Below, one piece after another: positions 12,230-22,080 of a DNA stretch of 64,000 bases. Under the pieces are notes generated by a model. The model worked only from the letters and a program-made list of their open reading frames with translations, did not search any database and was not told the DNA's origin. The stretch covers positions 1,488,001-1,552,000 of the forward strand of contig JAEILZ010000001.1 in assembly GCA_018873225.1 (NCBI GenBank), in the 5' to 3' direction. Position numbers and translations under genes: made by a program. How positions within the stretch are numbered: the stretch's first letter is position 1; each line of letters starts with the position of its first letter. This DNA comes from [Phialemoniopsis] sp. UDSM-2020 (taxonomy: Eukaryota > Ascomycota > Sordariomycetes > Thyridiales > Thyridiaceae).

Positions 12230-12937
12230 GGTTGCCTTGTTCGCTTTAGGACTGCAAGATTGTGGTGAAGGGCATGTAGTTGGCGAGGCTGAAAGTCAAG
12301 CGGCGAGATTCAAGATTTGAGGCTAGCAATTCCCAGCGATCCAGGCTGCGAGTGACCGTGGATTTAGTGGAGAGGTCGAGCTTGATGCTGGGTGAAGTGG
12401 GGAGCTTGGGTCGCCCTGTCAGGTACCAGTACCGCGCCCCTGCAGGGGTGGGACAGAACTGTTTGTTGGCTGGTCAAAGAGAATAACAGTTAGGCAGTCT
12501 AGGTGATGGGATCATCTACCACCACGATTTCCAATCAATGAACGAATCTCTGAATCGTCTGTTTGGTATCTACTTTATCTTGGGACAGTTTCAACAAGGC
12601 TCATGTTTTGGGTGGCTGGTCCAATGAATACTACCCAAAAGCGGTAGCTAAATCTGGGCGCAGGACAAGGTAGATACAAACGAGGCGCTAAAAAGTTCCA
12701 TCAACACAGCTCCATCCAACATCACCAACCTGACTTGACTGGCTTTTCCAGCCTTTCTTCTCAGCAACTCGTCACGGACCTGTGTCGCAACCGAGTCACA
12801 ACCCTTTTGGTACTCGACACCGTATCATTCATAAATTTCCCGTCTCTATTTTGTCCATATTCTTGTTCCCGCCCTCGAATCTCTCAGCCCACCCCAACCG
12901 GCGCGACGCGGGCTGCTCGCCCCGAAACACGTCCAAG
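12230..12937. other. divergent promoter CBC2 / NUP82
   Basis: A 708-bp spacer between divergent genes. The half next to NUP82 is pyrimidine-rich leader sequence. No gene is supportable. Confidence 0.5.
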
Positions 12938-15664
12938 ATGCCCAAGATCAAGAGCTACACCCCTGCATGGCTCACGGCGCCTGCACCGGGTCACACGTTA
13001 TTCTCTGAGACCGAGCGCCCGAGATCCTCGACCTACTCTCCCTATGGCTCGGCCAAGGCATCAGAGCCCGGCCCCAGGAGGACGATCGCTAGACGTGGTA
13101 CTGAGGTCTTCATCGCCAACGGGCGCGAGATCAAATGGGGAGATCTGGTCCACCTAAAGGAGACGTACGAGACGAGACCCCGTCAGATGAGCGGTGGTGT
13201 ACGGATCAAGCGGGAGGACTCGGACGACTTTTCTCCTGAGGACACCAACGGAACTTCGCACTCTGCCCAAGGCTTCAGGGTAAGTGGTTGTAAATGCTCT
13301 TTTGAATGTGATGTGAGCCGTGCTAACAGAGCCTCACAGAGTATCAAGACGCCCGTCGCAGACGAGATCAAGCAGCTCATCATTTCACCGCATTCGGATC
13401 TGCTGGCCGTAGTCACCGCGCACACTCTTCATGTCTGCTTGCTACCCGACTCGTCGCATCTCACCGCCGAAGACACAGGCATCCTCAAACCAAAGTATTT
13501 CACTTTGGGCCCGACCACACACGTCACTTCTAAATCGCCCATTGCAGCCGCTCTTTGGCACCCGCTGGGCATCAAGGGTTCTGCGCTGGTCACTGTAACA
13601 CAGGATGCAGTAGTTCGCATGTGGGAGATCTCGCCGACGGACAGGTGGTCCTTTGACTCTCCTACACTGGCGATTGACTTAAGGAAGCTAGCGGACGGAA
13701 CGTCACTCGACCAGGATTTCAGCGCATCGACGTCTACGACCAACAAAACCTTCTCCCCTGATTCGTTTGATATGGAAGTGGCATCGGCCTGCTTCGGGGG
13801 CCGCCGCTCGGGAGGCTGGTCTACCATGACACTCTGGATTGCGATGCGGGGAGGGGACGTCTACGCTCTTTGTCCTCTGCTTCCCCAGAAATGGGCACCG
13901 CCACCAATGCTCATTGAGTCGTTATCTGTTTCAATCGTGGCCAAGGTAGCTGCGCTTGAAGATGACCCTGAAGTGAGCGCTCAGGCGAAGCTGTTGGCCC
14001 AGCAGCAGCTAGAATGGATGGCAGATTTGGATAATCAAGAGCCTCGGGCGGTGGAGACAACTCCTGGAGACCCCGAGCTCTACGTTTACACCCGACCCAC
14101 ACACCCCGGCATTGTCCCTCGTCTACAAGGTCCCTTTGATTTGGACCTGGATCCGGAGACGGGCAGGGATGAGGACGATGAGCTGACGGACATCTTCGCT
14201 ATTGGGGAGAAGCTTGATATCGGGGACCTTATGGAGGGAGAAGACGAAGACCTGGAGCTCGAGGATATTGATCACGAAGGTCTACCACTATCTGTCATCT
14301 GCCTGCTTTCTCCCAGCGGCAGAGTAAGGATATGCATAGATTTCGACGGCGTCGAAGCAAAGTGGCTCCCACCACGGAACAAATCCAAGAGCAGTCGGCT
14401 GCTTGAGGAGATCGATGTCCCTACCCTACTCACCTTTCAGACTTTGGATATGCTCCGCCCTTCGGAAGAGGAAGACTGCATCGACATATCCTGGCCTGTG
14501 TTCAGCCCTGACGTCACTTCGCGGTACAGCTTTTACATCACGCATCCATTCGGTATGACATATGTCTCGCTGTCGCCCTGGGTATTCCGCTTAGCCGGTG
14601 AACTGAGCGCCGGCCCGGAGGATGGTCAGGATTTCAGGATTGGCTTGATGGTCAAGGGCGAGAATTCTACCCGTGAGCGGATTTACACGCACCCCCAGCC
14701 AGCGTCATTCGCAGCCTGCACTGCAATCCGTGATCCCGACCTAGGGTACTTTATCCTATCGGCAACACCTCAAGGGGCTGTGGCTGTCAATTTTGATACC
14801 CCCGAGGATGATTTTGAAGCGCCTGTTATGCGAATGGCGTCACCGACCCCAGAGGTGCAGCCAAAGGAACAGTTGGAGGTCTTGTGCGCGCCAAGGCCGC
14901 CATTCCAGCCACCGGAAGAGTTCGATCAGAGGTCCGACATGCCAAAGCTACTCGAAATGCTCAAGACGAGCAAGTACCGATCGTTGATGCAGCAGGAAGT
15001 GCGACTGTCCGGTGCGACCCTGACGATTTTCACGAACGCGCACCACGCCGTGGGTAGTGAGAGTGGCCGCTTGAATAAGGCTGCAGCGCAACTCTTTACC
15101 AGGCTCGACAATCTTCCTGCAGAGCTGGCTGAACAGATTCGGAAAGCAGAAGGCGTGAAGCAGAAGGTGGATGGTATCACCGGAGCTGATGCAAAGGAGC
15201 CTACGCCCGACAATGAACGGCTTACGAGGCGCCTAGAAGCCGCCCAGGCCCGACAGGAGGAGCTAGCAAAGCGGATGGAGAAGCTCAAGAGGACCATCAA
15301 CCGGGCAACCCCACGTGAGCTCAGCGATAAGGAGAGGGCGTGGATGGACGAGGTCGCAGCGGTCCAATCGAGCGTTTCACGGCCCAATGAGGCTGGACAG
15401 AGGTCCTCCAAGGTGAAGCAACCCTGGAAACGGCTCGAGGAAGTGAAAGCCCTGAAGAACGATCTTCTCAAGCAGGCTGAGAAACTTCAGCAGAAGCCCC
15501 CTAGCGAGGGCAGGGAGGAAACGTTGACACGATCCCTGTCGAACCGGAAGATCCCACCCGAGATACGGAAGGTCAAGGTTGCACAGGTACAGAATTTATT
15601 GGAGAGGGAGACGGCATTGGTCGAAGCTGTAAAGAGCCGCCTCGAGAAATTGTCGGTCGGTTGA
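12938..15664 (+). CDS. NUP82: nucleoporin Nup82 (Nup88 family)
   Basis: Nup82/Nup88 anchors the cytoplasmic-filament complex of the nuclear pore and promotes mRNA export. Exons 12938-13279 and 13340-15664 give 888 residues. An N-terminal beta-propeller-like region covers about residues 110-600: IISPHSDLLAVVTAHTLHVC, AAALWHPLG and LVTVTQDAVVRMWEIS resemble Nup82 blades, and an acidic insert (EGEDEDLELEDIDHEG) lies inside it. The C-terminal third, from about residue 690, is rich in Lys/Glu/Leu/Arg with heptad-like runs (RLEAAQARQEELAKRMEKLK) and should form the coiled coil that binds Nup159/Nsp1 partners. The single 60-bp intron has GTAAGT, a GCTAAC branch site and a CACAG acceptor; its length is divisible by three and it has no stop. 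Confidence 0.84.
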   Translation: MPKIKSYTPAWLTAPAPGHTLFSETERPRSSTYSPYGSAKASEPGPRRTIARRGTEVFIANGREIKWGDLVHLKETYETRPRQMSGGVRIKREDSDDFSPEDTNGTSHSAQGFRVSGCKCSFECDVSRANRASQSIKTPVADEIKQLIISPHSDLLAVVTAHTLHVCLLPDSSHLTAEDTGILKPKYFTLGPTTHVTSKSPIAAALWHPLGIKGSALVTVTQDAVVRMWEISPTDRWSFDSPTLAIDLRKLADGTSLDQDFSASTSTTNKTFSPDSFDMEVASACFGGRRSGGWSTMTLWIAMRGGDVYALCPLLPQKWAPPPMLIESLSVSIVAKVAALEDDPEVSAQAKLLAQQQLEWMADLDNQEPRAVETTPGDPELYVYTRPTHPGIVPRLQGPFDLDLDPETGRDEDDELTDIFAIGEKLDIGDLMEGEDEDLELEDIDHEGLPLSVICLLSPSGRVRICIDFDGVEAKWLPPRNKSKSSRLLEEIDVPTLLTFQTLDMLRPSEEEDCIDISWPVFSPDVTSRYSFYITHPFGMTYVSLSPWVFRLAGELSAGPEDGQDFRIGLMVKGENSTRERIYTHPQPASFAACTAIRDPDLGYFILSATPQGAVAVNFDTPEDDFEAPVMRMASPTPEVQPKEQLEVLCAPRPPFQPPEEFDQRSDMPKLLEMLKTSKYRSLMQQEVRLSGATLTIFTNAHHAVGSESGRLNKAAAQLFTRLDNLPAELAEQIRKAEGVKQKVDGITGADAKEPTPDNERLTRRLEAAQARQEELAKRMEKLKRTINRATPRELSDKERAWMDEVAAVQSSVSRPNEAGQRSSKVKQPWKRLEEVKALKNDLLKQAEKLQQKPPSEGREETLTRSLSNRKIPPEIRKVKVAQVQNLLERETALVEAVKSRLEKLSVG

Positions 15665-16973
15665 ATTGTGCATACGGATCCGGAGTCTGGGGTGTGTGTA
15701 TGAATTGAATAGCAACGCATTATTATGAGTACTTAGGTAGTCTATCGTACAACATGGATTGGAGCGTCTGGTACACACATCAGGCACACTCACAAGCACC
15801 ATCATGATTTCTCGGCTTTCTGAAAGCCCAAATCCAGCTCATTACTTTCCGTTTGCGAAGGCCAAGAAAGGGGTAAAAAAAATGATCGGCAGTCAGGAGG
15901 AAAGCACCTCCCGAATGGGTCAACGTCTTGAAGTGTTTGCCACCGTCAGCCTTGCTTGCGGAGAACGAGAACGTGCATATGCCAACCATGTCGCCAGCCT
16001 CACTCAACGACGTCGACGGCTGGCCGGCGTTAAACAGTGACCCAACCAACAGCCGTGGGGAGTCCAGGATGAAATCAAACCTAATCGTGTGACCCCATTG
16101 GACGGCTCACGGGCTGCCAGACAAGCCAGCTAATGTGCGAGGTCACTTCTCTTACGTACTCGAGGAAGCTCCCGATACCTACCTCCGGGGAGCACATTGA
16201 GATTTGCTGTCACCACGAGGAGAGAGCCGAGTCCTTGGTTCGGCGCGATGTTAACCCCATGCTTGAACGGGATAGCAAAGAAGCCGAAGACATCTCACGG
16301 CAGAGTACCTGCTCGAAGCCATCTTGCAGAATTGGTCATTCCAATCGGATGCTTTACCTGCAAGACATTGGAAGCGATCCAACAAGGGGAGTCTGAGTCT
16401 CGACCTGCTTGCATTAGGTCGACTGGTCTGTTTTGTTGGCATTTCTAGAACCATGCGGCCACATCTTACTGCTGGACGATTGCATGCAGCGTATGCCCGT
16501 CTGTCTGGGAAAAGAAAAGTGCGCGTGGGAGGGTGCTGTGACGACTGCAGTCGGCGTTGCACACACACCTTGCCGGCATGTCCTTGTCAGAGATACGCAT
16601 GTGCAACACCACCCCAGAGGCTGTCGAGAATGGACACCGCCTGCAAGTGTCCTCTGTGTACTACGCGTTTGACTTTGTGCAAGCCTCAAACTCAGTATTG
16701 GGCTTGAGCTCGTCCGTTTCCAGTCGTTTCTTCTGGTTGTGAAGCCACATAGAGCGCCACCGGCATCCAAGGGTCTGTGAATGTCGGTGCATATATAAGG
16801 AGAATGTTCGCCCTGTTCCCCTCCTCCGACGGTAGCTTTCCTGAACCACTTTCTCCGTTTGTGAGAGTGCATTTCCCCTGTCATACCTTCTGACTTCAAT
16901 GCTCATTCCCATCTCTCTGCTCACACCGTCTACTCTATCACCCTTGCCAAGATCCACACCGCAGCTCTCCAGT
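15665..16973. other. intergenic region, NUP82 3' / upstream of unknown gene
   Basis: A 1.3-kb spacer between tandem genes. It contains a TATA-like element at its right end and a pyrimidine-rich leader. No gene is supportable. Confidence 0.5.
16792..16798 (+). promoter_or_regulatory. TATA box of the unknown gene at 16974
   Basis: The sequence GCATATATAAGG contains a good TATA element, 182 bp before the chosen start. Most genes in this window lack one so clear, which hints at regulated or strong expression of the downstream gene. Confidence 0.55.
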
Positions 16974-18365
16974 ATGGTGGCCTCTAACGCCTTTGACTAC
17001 TACTACCAGACGCTAGGTACGTTGTTTATGACTCAACTATGACTTTCCGTGATTTGTTTTGATGATACAAAGGATCACAATGGTTGATGTATATCGTGGC
17101 TCGATGCAGAAAACGTCCGCTTCTTCTCGCCCCAAAATGCCGACGTGAGCATCGTCACGGCAAAGGAGCCCCTGGGCACGTTCAAGGCTTTGGTCATGCG
17201 TGCCGAGGGCAAGACTCGCACTGCCCTGCTCTCCGTATCTGCCAACTCGATGCCAGATGCTCTCCGTCTCCTGCACCACAAGTCGGCGGAAGCAGTCCAC
17301 AACCACATGACCACTTACGGGTGTGACTTTGTCCGCGATATCAAGAAACGCTCCAAGAAGAAGCAAGACGTGGACAGTTCTGATACCGACATTGTTGACG
17401 ACGATGTCGCCAGCTCGAGCGACTCTTCCGAAGAGTCTATCGTGTCCGGCTTCACCTTCTCCAAACCTCCTCGCAATGGATCCCAGCCTGATGTCGACGA
17501 GCAGCACTCCGACAGCTCCGACGACGAGAGGACGAGCAGAAAACATCATCGGCGGTCCGGCAGGACCAAGACGCGCGGGCGAGAAGCCTCTGTTCGGAGT
17601 TGCTCCTCGTCTGTCTGCGTCGACGATGATGTGATCGACACAGTGGTACCTCCCTCAATGCCTCAGTTTGACACAGTTCCAGACGTCGTGCCGACAAAGC
17701 CACTCCCTACTGCGGGACCCATGGGCAGGATGCCGCCACCTGGCTGGCCGACTATGCCCAGATACAACAAGCCCACCAATGGTGCTAATGTGCCGACTCC
17801 CCCCAGCAGCGACGTCTCCCCCTTCTCCAAGTTCTGCCCCCCACACCCTGCCCCTGCGAGCTGGATGCCGCGACGCTGCCCGCCGGTGATGCCGCCTCCG
17901 GCGGCCCCGGAGCAGGTAGCGCCGCCGTCCCGCGACGTCAAGCTGCATCTCATCTGGCCCTCCTACGGCGATGTCCGCGTGATCGAGCACTGCAAGCCCT
18001 CGCGCCGCATCCTCGAAGCCGTCGCGGTCCGGTGCGTGACCGAGCAAAAGTCCAGCTTCGGGCTGGACGCGACCTTCTTCGCGACGACGAGCATCAAAGC
18101 GACCCTCCGTCACGTCCAGCTCGGCAACGAGCGCTACAGCCTCTCGAGCTTCAATGGAGAAGACCTTACTAGCCTCTTCAACTCCGCGGGCGGCGACAAG
18201 GGCGGCGGCATCCCGCTCTTTGAGATCGAGATCGAGAGGGTCCCTCCACTACCCATTGGACGCCCCTGGGGTCTGCCCAGACCTATGGGTGGCAATATCG
18301 AGATTGTCTCGATCGAGGGCCCTAGCAAGACGAAGGGAAAGAGAGGTGGGAAGGCGGGTGACTGA
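16974..18365 (+). CDS. fungal protein of unknown function, two blocks joined by a disordered linker
   Basis: I do not recognise a family. Exons 16974-17016 and 17110-18365 encode 432 residues. Block 1 (about 1-95) begins MVASNAFDYYYQTLENVRFF and looks folded. Then come an acidic Ser/Asp stretch with basic patches (about 97-195, for example DERTSRKHHRRSGRTKTRGR) and a Pro-rich section (about 210-305). Block 2 (about 310-420) resumes ordered composition: VKLHLIWPSYGDVRVIEHCK and AVRCVTEQKSSFGLDATFF. The tail is basic (KTKGKRGGKAGD). No signal peptide or membrane segment is visible, and a nuclear location is plausible from the basic patches (inference). An in-frame ATG at 16899 would add 25 residues. 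I prefer 16974 because it has A at -3 and G at +4. Confidence 0.72.
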
Positions 18366-19617
18366 AGTGCCTGGTCGTAGTGCCAGAAGTACCAAGAACG
18401 GAGGCAAATGGACAATGCCTCTTGTTGTGATGTCAAGATGAGATGGTACAATACTGTTTTGTCGGATTACTTCCCCCATATCTGTTGCTTTTCCTCTTAA
18501 ACACTCTCTTTCTCCGGGTCCAGGGCGGCGTATTTGTCTCAGCGTTCTATGTTTACGCATCACTCCTTACCAGTTTTCCGTACCTTGATTTCAACAATCA
18601 CAATCTTTCATTGGGTTTATCTGTCTGCATAGGTTGTTCCTGTTTTTGTTCGCAAACGCCCTTCCGTGGCAATGAATATCATGGGGAGTTCAAGAGGATA
18701 TCTTCGGGAAATTGACACTGCGTTTAATGATCTCATAAATTCCATTGTACCAACTACTTGGGATGTTGTAGGCCTTCTAGCATCTCTATGATTGTCCCAG
18801 CATAACATGGAACGATTCAAAGACGTGTTCCTCGGTCGGTGAGGTATGTGGGAGTTGCTGGTGGCCCCAAAGAGAACCGGCAGACCGATCGGGTACAGCA
18901 GAGTACAGCATACGTATACCGCGTTTGCAGTGCCGTTGTGTATCCCGATGCCAATTATTTGGCATCAACGATGGCTATGCACATCTATCAGACTGGGGTT
19001 GACACAACGCCTTGAGCCACATTGGGCCAGGTTTGTGCGCTGTCACTGCGGGAGCTTCCGAGCCAACCATCGTATACAAGCAAAGCCAATATGCCCAGAC
19101 CTGTCGTCAGACATCTTCTTCTTGCAATTGATCTTCAAATTCTCTCGGGGATTCTTCTAATGCCAGTCGCTGCCATCCTAGTCTCCTGCAATGCAAGGCT
19201 GATATACTCTCCCAATAGACGGCCGGGGCCCCAAGTGAGGCTGTTAGCCTGCTCAAGTGACCTCCCCTATTCGAAAAGGATCGTCGCTCCCACATACATA
19301 CGCTCCAACAACATCGAACCATCCTACTCATACGCTCTCTCAAAGCCTCTGGGCACCCAGCCCGTGAGATGTCGCCCAGAGCGTCTCTTCTGGATAGTTT
19401 CACAAAGTGGAGGGACACAGCCTCGGGAGTGATGGATGTCTTGTTGGACAAGAAGGTAACACTCCGGCGGTGAAGCGGAACACAGGGAACCCTTATTGTG
19501 CTCCCAGCATCTTCCCTGTTCTTTTTCCACATTTGTTCGCCTGCACGATGTCTCCTCGATGCCTCACCGCGGAATGGTGGTGATGTCGTGCGGTATCGAT
19601 ACCCTCTGATTGGAGGT
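18366..19617. other. convergent intergenic region between two unknown genes
   Basis: A 1.25-kb spacer with the 3' ends of two convergent genes. Nothing else is supportable. Confidence 0.5.
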
Positions 19618-21307
19618 CTAGGATCGCATCGCAGCTTTGTCGTGAGCACGAGGGCCTCCAGCGTCGCGCTGAGCAACGGCAGGTGCAGGAGCACATGTGC
19701 CGGCGTTGTTGGACCAGACGTCCTCAGTAGACTCTGGAGTCGGGCGATTACTCCACGGCCCTTGGCCGCCTCCATCATGGCGATAGTGAGGCGATCCGGC
19801 ACCGCTTGATACCTCGGGCGCGCCGTAAGCTGGGGATGTCGCCATCCTGTGGGGGGTCATGTTGCTGAAACCTCCCTCCCAGGCCCTACTGGGACCATAT
19901 CCCACCCCTGTCGCTCCTTGAGGCATTTGGACGTATCCAGGGCTCATGGCTGTATCTCGCGCGGGATGAGTCCACTCTCCAGGGGTGGGGGTCCAAGCCC
20001 GGCCAGTGAGGACGGCGTCGATAGACGGCAGTCGCTTGGCTGACATGTATGCTCCTGCTGGGCTACAGGGAGTCGCGCTCGGTGAAAAGGGAGTATCACG
20101 ATCCCATCCGACCGGTGAGGTGCCAAAGGGCGGAACGCGCGGATGCTCGTGGTGGCTGCGAAACCCGGAGCTGCCGGCGTGTAAGCCACTAGGACCAACA
20201 CTTCCTCCTCCACCACCATCACCTGGAGTGCCGTAAGACAAGCTCTTGGTGAATGGATCGCGGGCCTGAGTGGGAAGGTGATTATGTTGAGTGGGATTTC
20301 GAGTTCCTCCACCACCACGCGCCGCCCGGGCAGAGCCAGACTGACCGCCCGGCCAGTCAGCATTGTACGAGGTGCCATGAGCTGTGGCAGCAGGATACTG
20401 AGACTGCCCACGGTGTGCGCTCGCTCCATATCCCGCTCTGTTGGCCACATTCGGGCCCATCTGCCATGCTGACTGCGTCATTGTCCCATCTTGCTGGGAT
20501 GGGTATTGTAAACCGTCGTCGCCCGGGTTGACCTGAGCTCCTCCTGAAGGGCACAGTGTCAGCTCTGCATAGTTATGTCGTGAGACGTCGGCAGCGTTTG
20601 TCTTGGACGTACCGTTTCTAATCAATGAACGGACAAGTGCTCCCTTTTCGTAAACGGTCATGGGAAGTTCCTCAGCTCCAGCCCCTGAACTTTTTGTTAG
20701 TACACACATCACTTCGTCCCCATTTCAGGGGCTCGAGACCAAAAACATCAAATAGCACAAACATACCTTGCTTCTCAGCCCCAACTACACCCATCCTCCT
20801 AGCAGCAGCCTTCTCCCTCTGCACCCGCTGCACCCTCTCCAGCCACCGCCGATAACTCGCCGCCTGCGCCCGCCTCTCGGCCCGGCCCCGGCCCTCGACC
20901 GCCCACTCGCGCTTACTCCCGTCGTGCGCGAGCCTCTTCTGGAACACGAGGCGCTGCAGGCGCGTCAGTCGACCGGGCGGACGGGGCTGGCGCTCTATGA
21001 AGGCGAGGCAGCCCTTCTTCTCCCGGGCCAGGCGCACGAGCATGTCGCGCACGTCGTCGGCGTCGATGTCGTCCTCGCGGGCGCCGTGCGGGTTCAGCGC
21101 CTCGTTGAGCCGCGCCGCGAGCGGGCCGACGTTGTGCGTGCTCGCCGTGCCGCTGTCGTCGAGATGCACGCCGCGGCTGATGAGGGCTAGCATGGTCGTG
21201 AGCTCGTAGTCGGTCCAGGTGCGGTAAGGGCGGTCGTTGTCGCGAGGACGGTCGTCGTCGTCATCGTGGCGTTGCTCGCGGCGGCGGCGGCGTTTCGGAC
21301 TCGCCAT
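19618..21307 (-). CDS. fungal protein of unknown function, charged N terminus and Gly/Ser/Pro-rich C terminus
   Basis: Three exons (20767-21307, 20613-20684, 19618-20543) encode 512 residues. The first 20 residues are basic (SPKRRRRREQRH) followed by DDDDDRPRDNDRPYR. Residues about 28-110 look like a small helical domain (WTDYELTTMLALISRGVHLD, then DVRDMLVRLAREKKGCLAFI). Arg-rich helices reach to about 180. The rest is low-complexity Gly/Ser/Pro/Tyr. Intron 1 uses GTATGT with a TACTAAC branch site. Intron 2 (69 bp) uses GTACGT, has no stop and keeps frame, so it could be retained. The WTDYEL segment recalls the start of a Myb/SANT helix, but the spacing of aromatic residues is not convincing, so no function is assigned. 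Confidence 0.68.
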
Positions 21308-22080
21308 GGCTGCTTGAGTGTTATCGGGGGGCAAGGAGGTGAGAGGTGTTTGCTATTGTGTTGAATGCTGTTCTGGATCCTGAGAACAGTGACTGTAACC
21401 TTGGAGTCTCACTCCGTACTCGGGTCTGATCTGAGAACAAGGTGAGGCAGATGTCAGAGTGAGGTGGGCAACGCCACTGATGGAGTCGTCGAAGTCGACA
21501 CGAAAAGACTCTTTCATGTAAGCAGAAAATGTAAACCCGATGTCAAGGATCTTTTGGAAAAGGTGAGGTTGAGGTGAGAGTCAAGGTCCTACTCCTGTTC
21601 CGCTCTGGGCCTCAAATTCGTCAACAGTCCGTTCAAGAGTAGTGACCTGACAGCATTCAAAGTGCTCGTGAATCCCTAATGAGTGACAAGCCAGGCAGAT
21701 GTACCGTGACTGCAAGTGAATAGTGGTGTGTCAAGGGCGCGTCGTGAGTGAAATGAATGACCGTCGCCATGGCAGCATGGGCATCAAGATCAGATGCAAG
21801 TCCACGTCGTTGCGAGTCACCGTAGTCTGCTACAGTCACTCTCTCTCGACTAGCAATCACTCCCCCAAAGGTATTCAACGCGATATACTTCAGATATTCT
21901 CATTACTCTTTTCGGTGTATCTGCCTTCTATTTCCAGTCACATAGCCAAAGATGACTTGGTGAGCAAAGTCTCTAATGCCGCCCCATAATCAAAACGCCG
22001 TACAAGATGCCTTGCCATGCAACTTGTCCTGCTCCGTCGTAGGGATGATCATCATCAACCCAACACGTACGGAGACAAGA
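21308..22080. other. intergenic region, promoter of the unknown gene and PIK1 3' end
   Basis: A 773-bp spacer between two minus-strand genes. No gene or repeat is evident. Confidence 0.5.
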
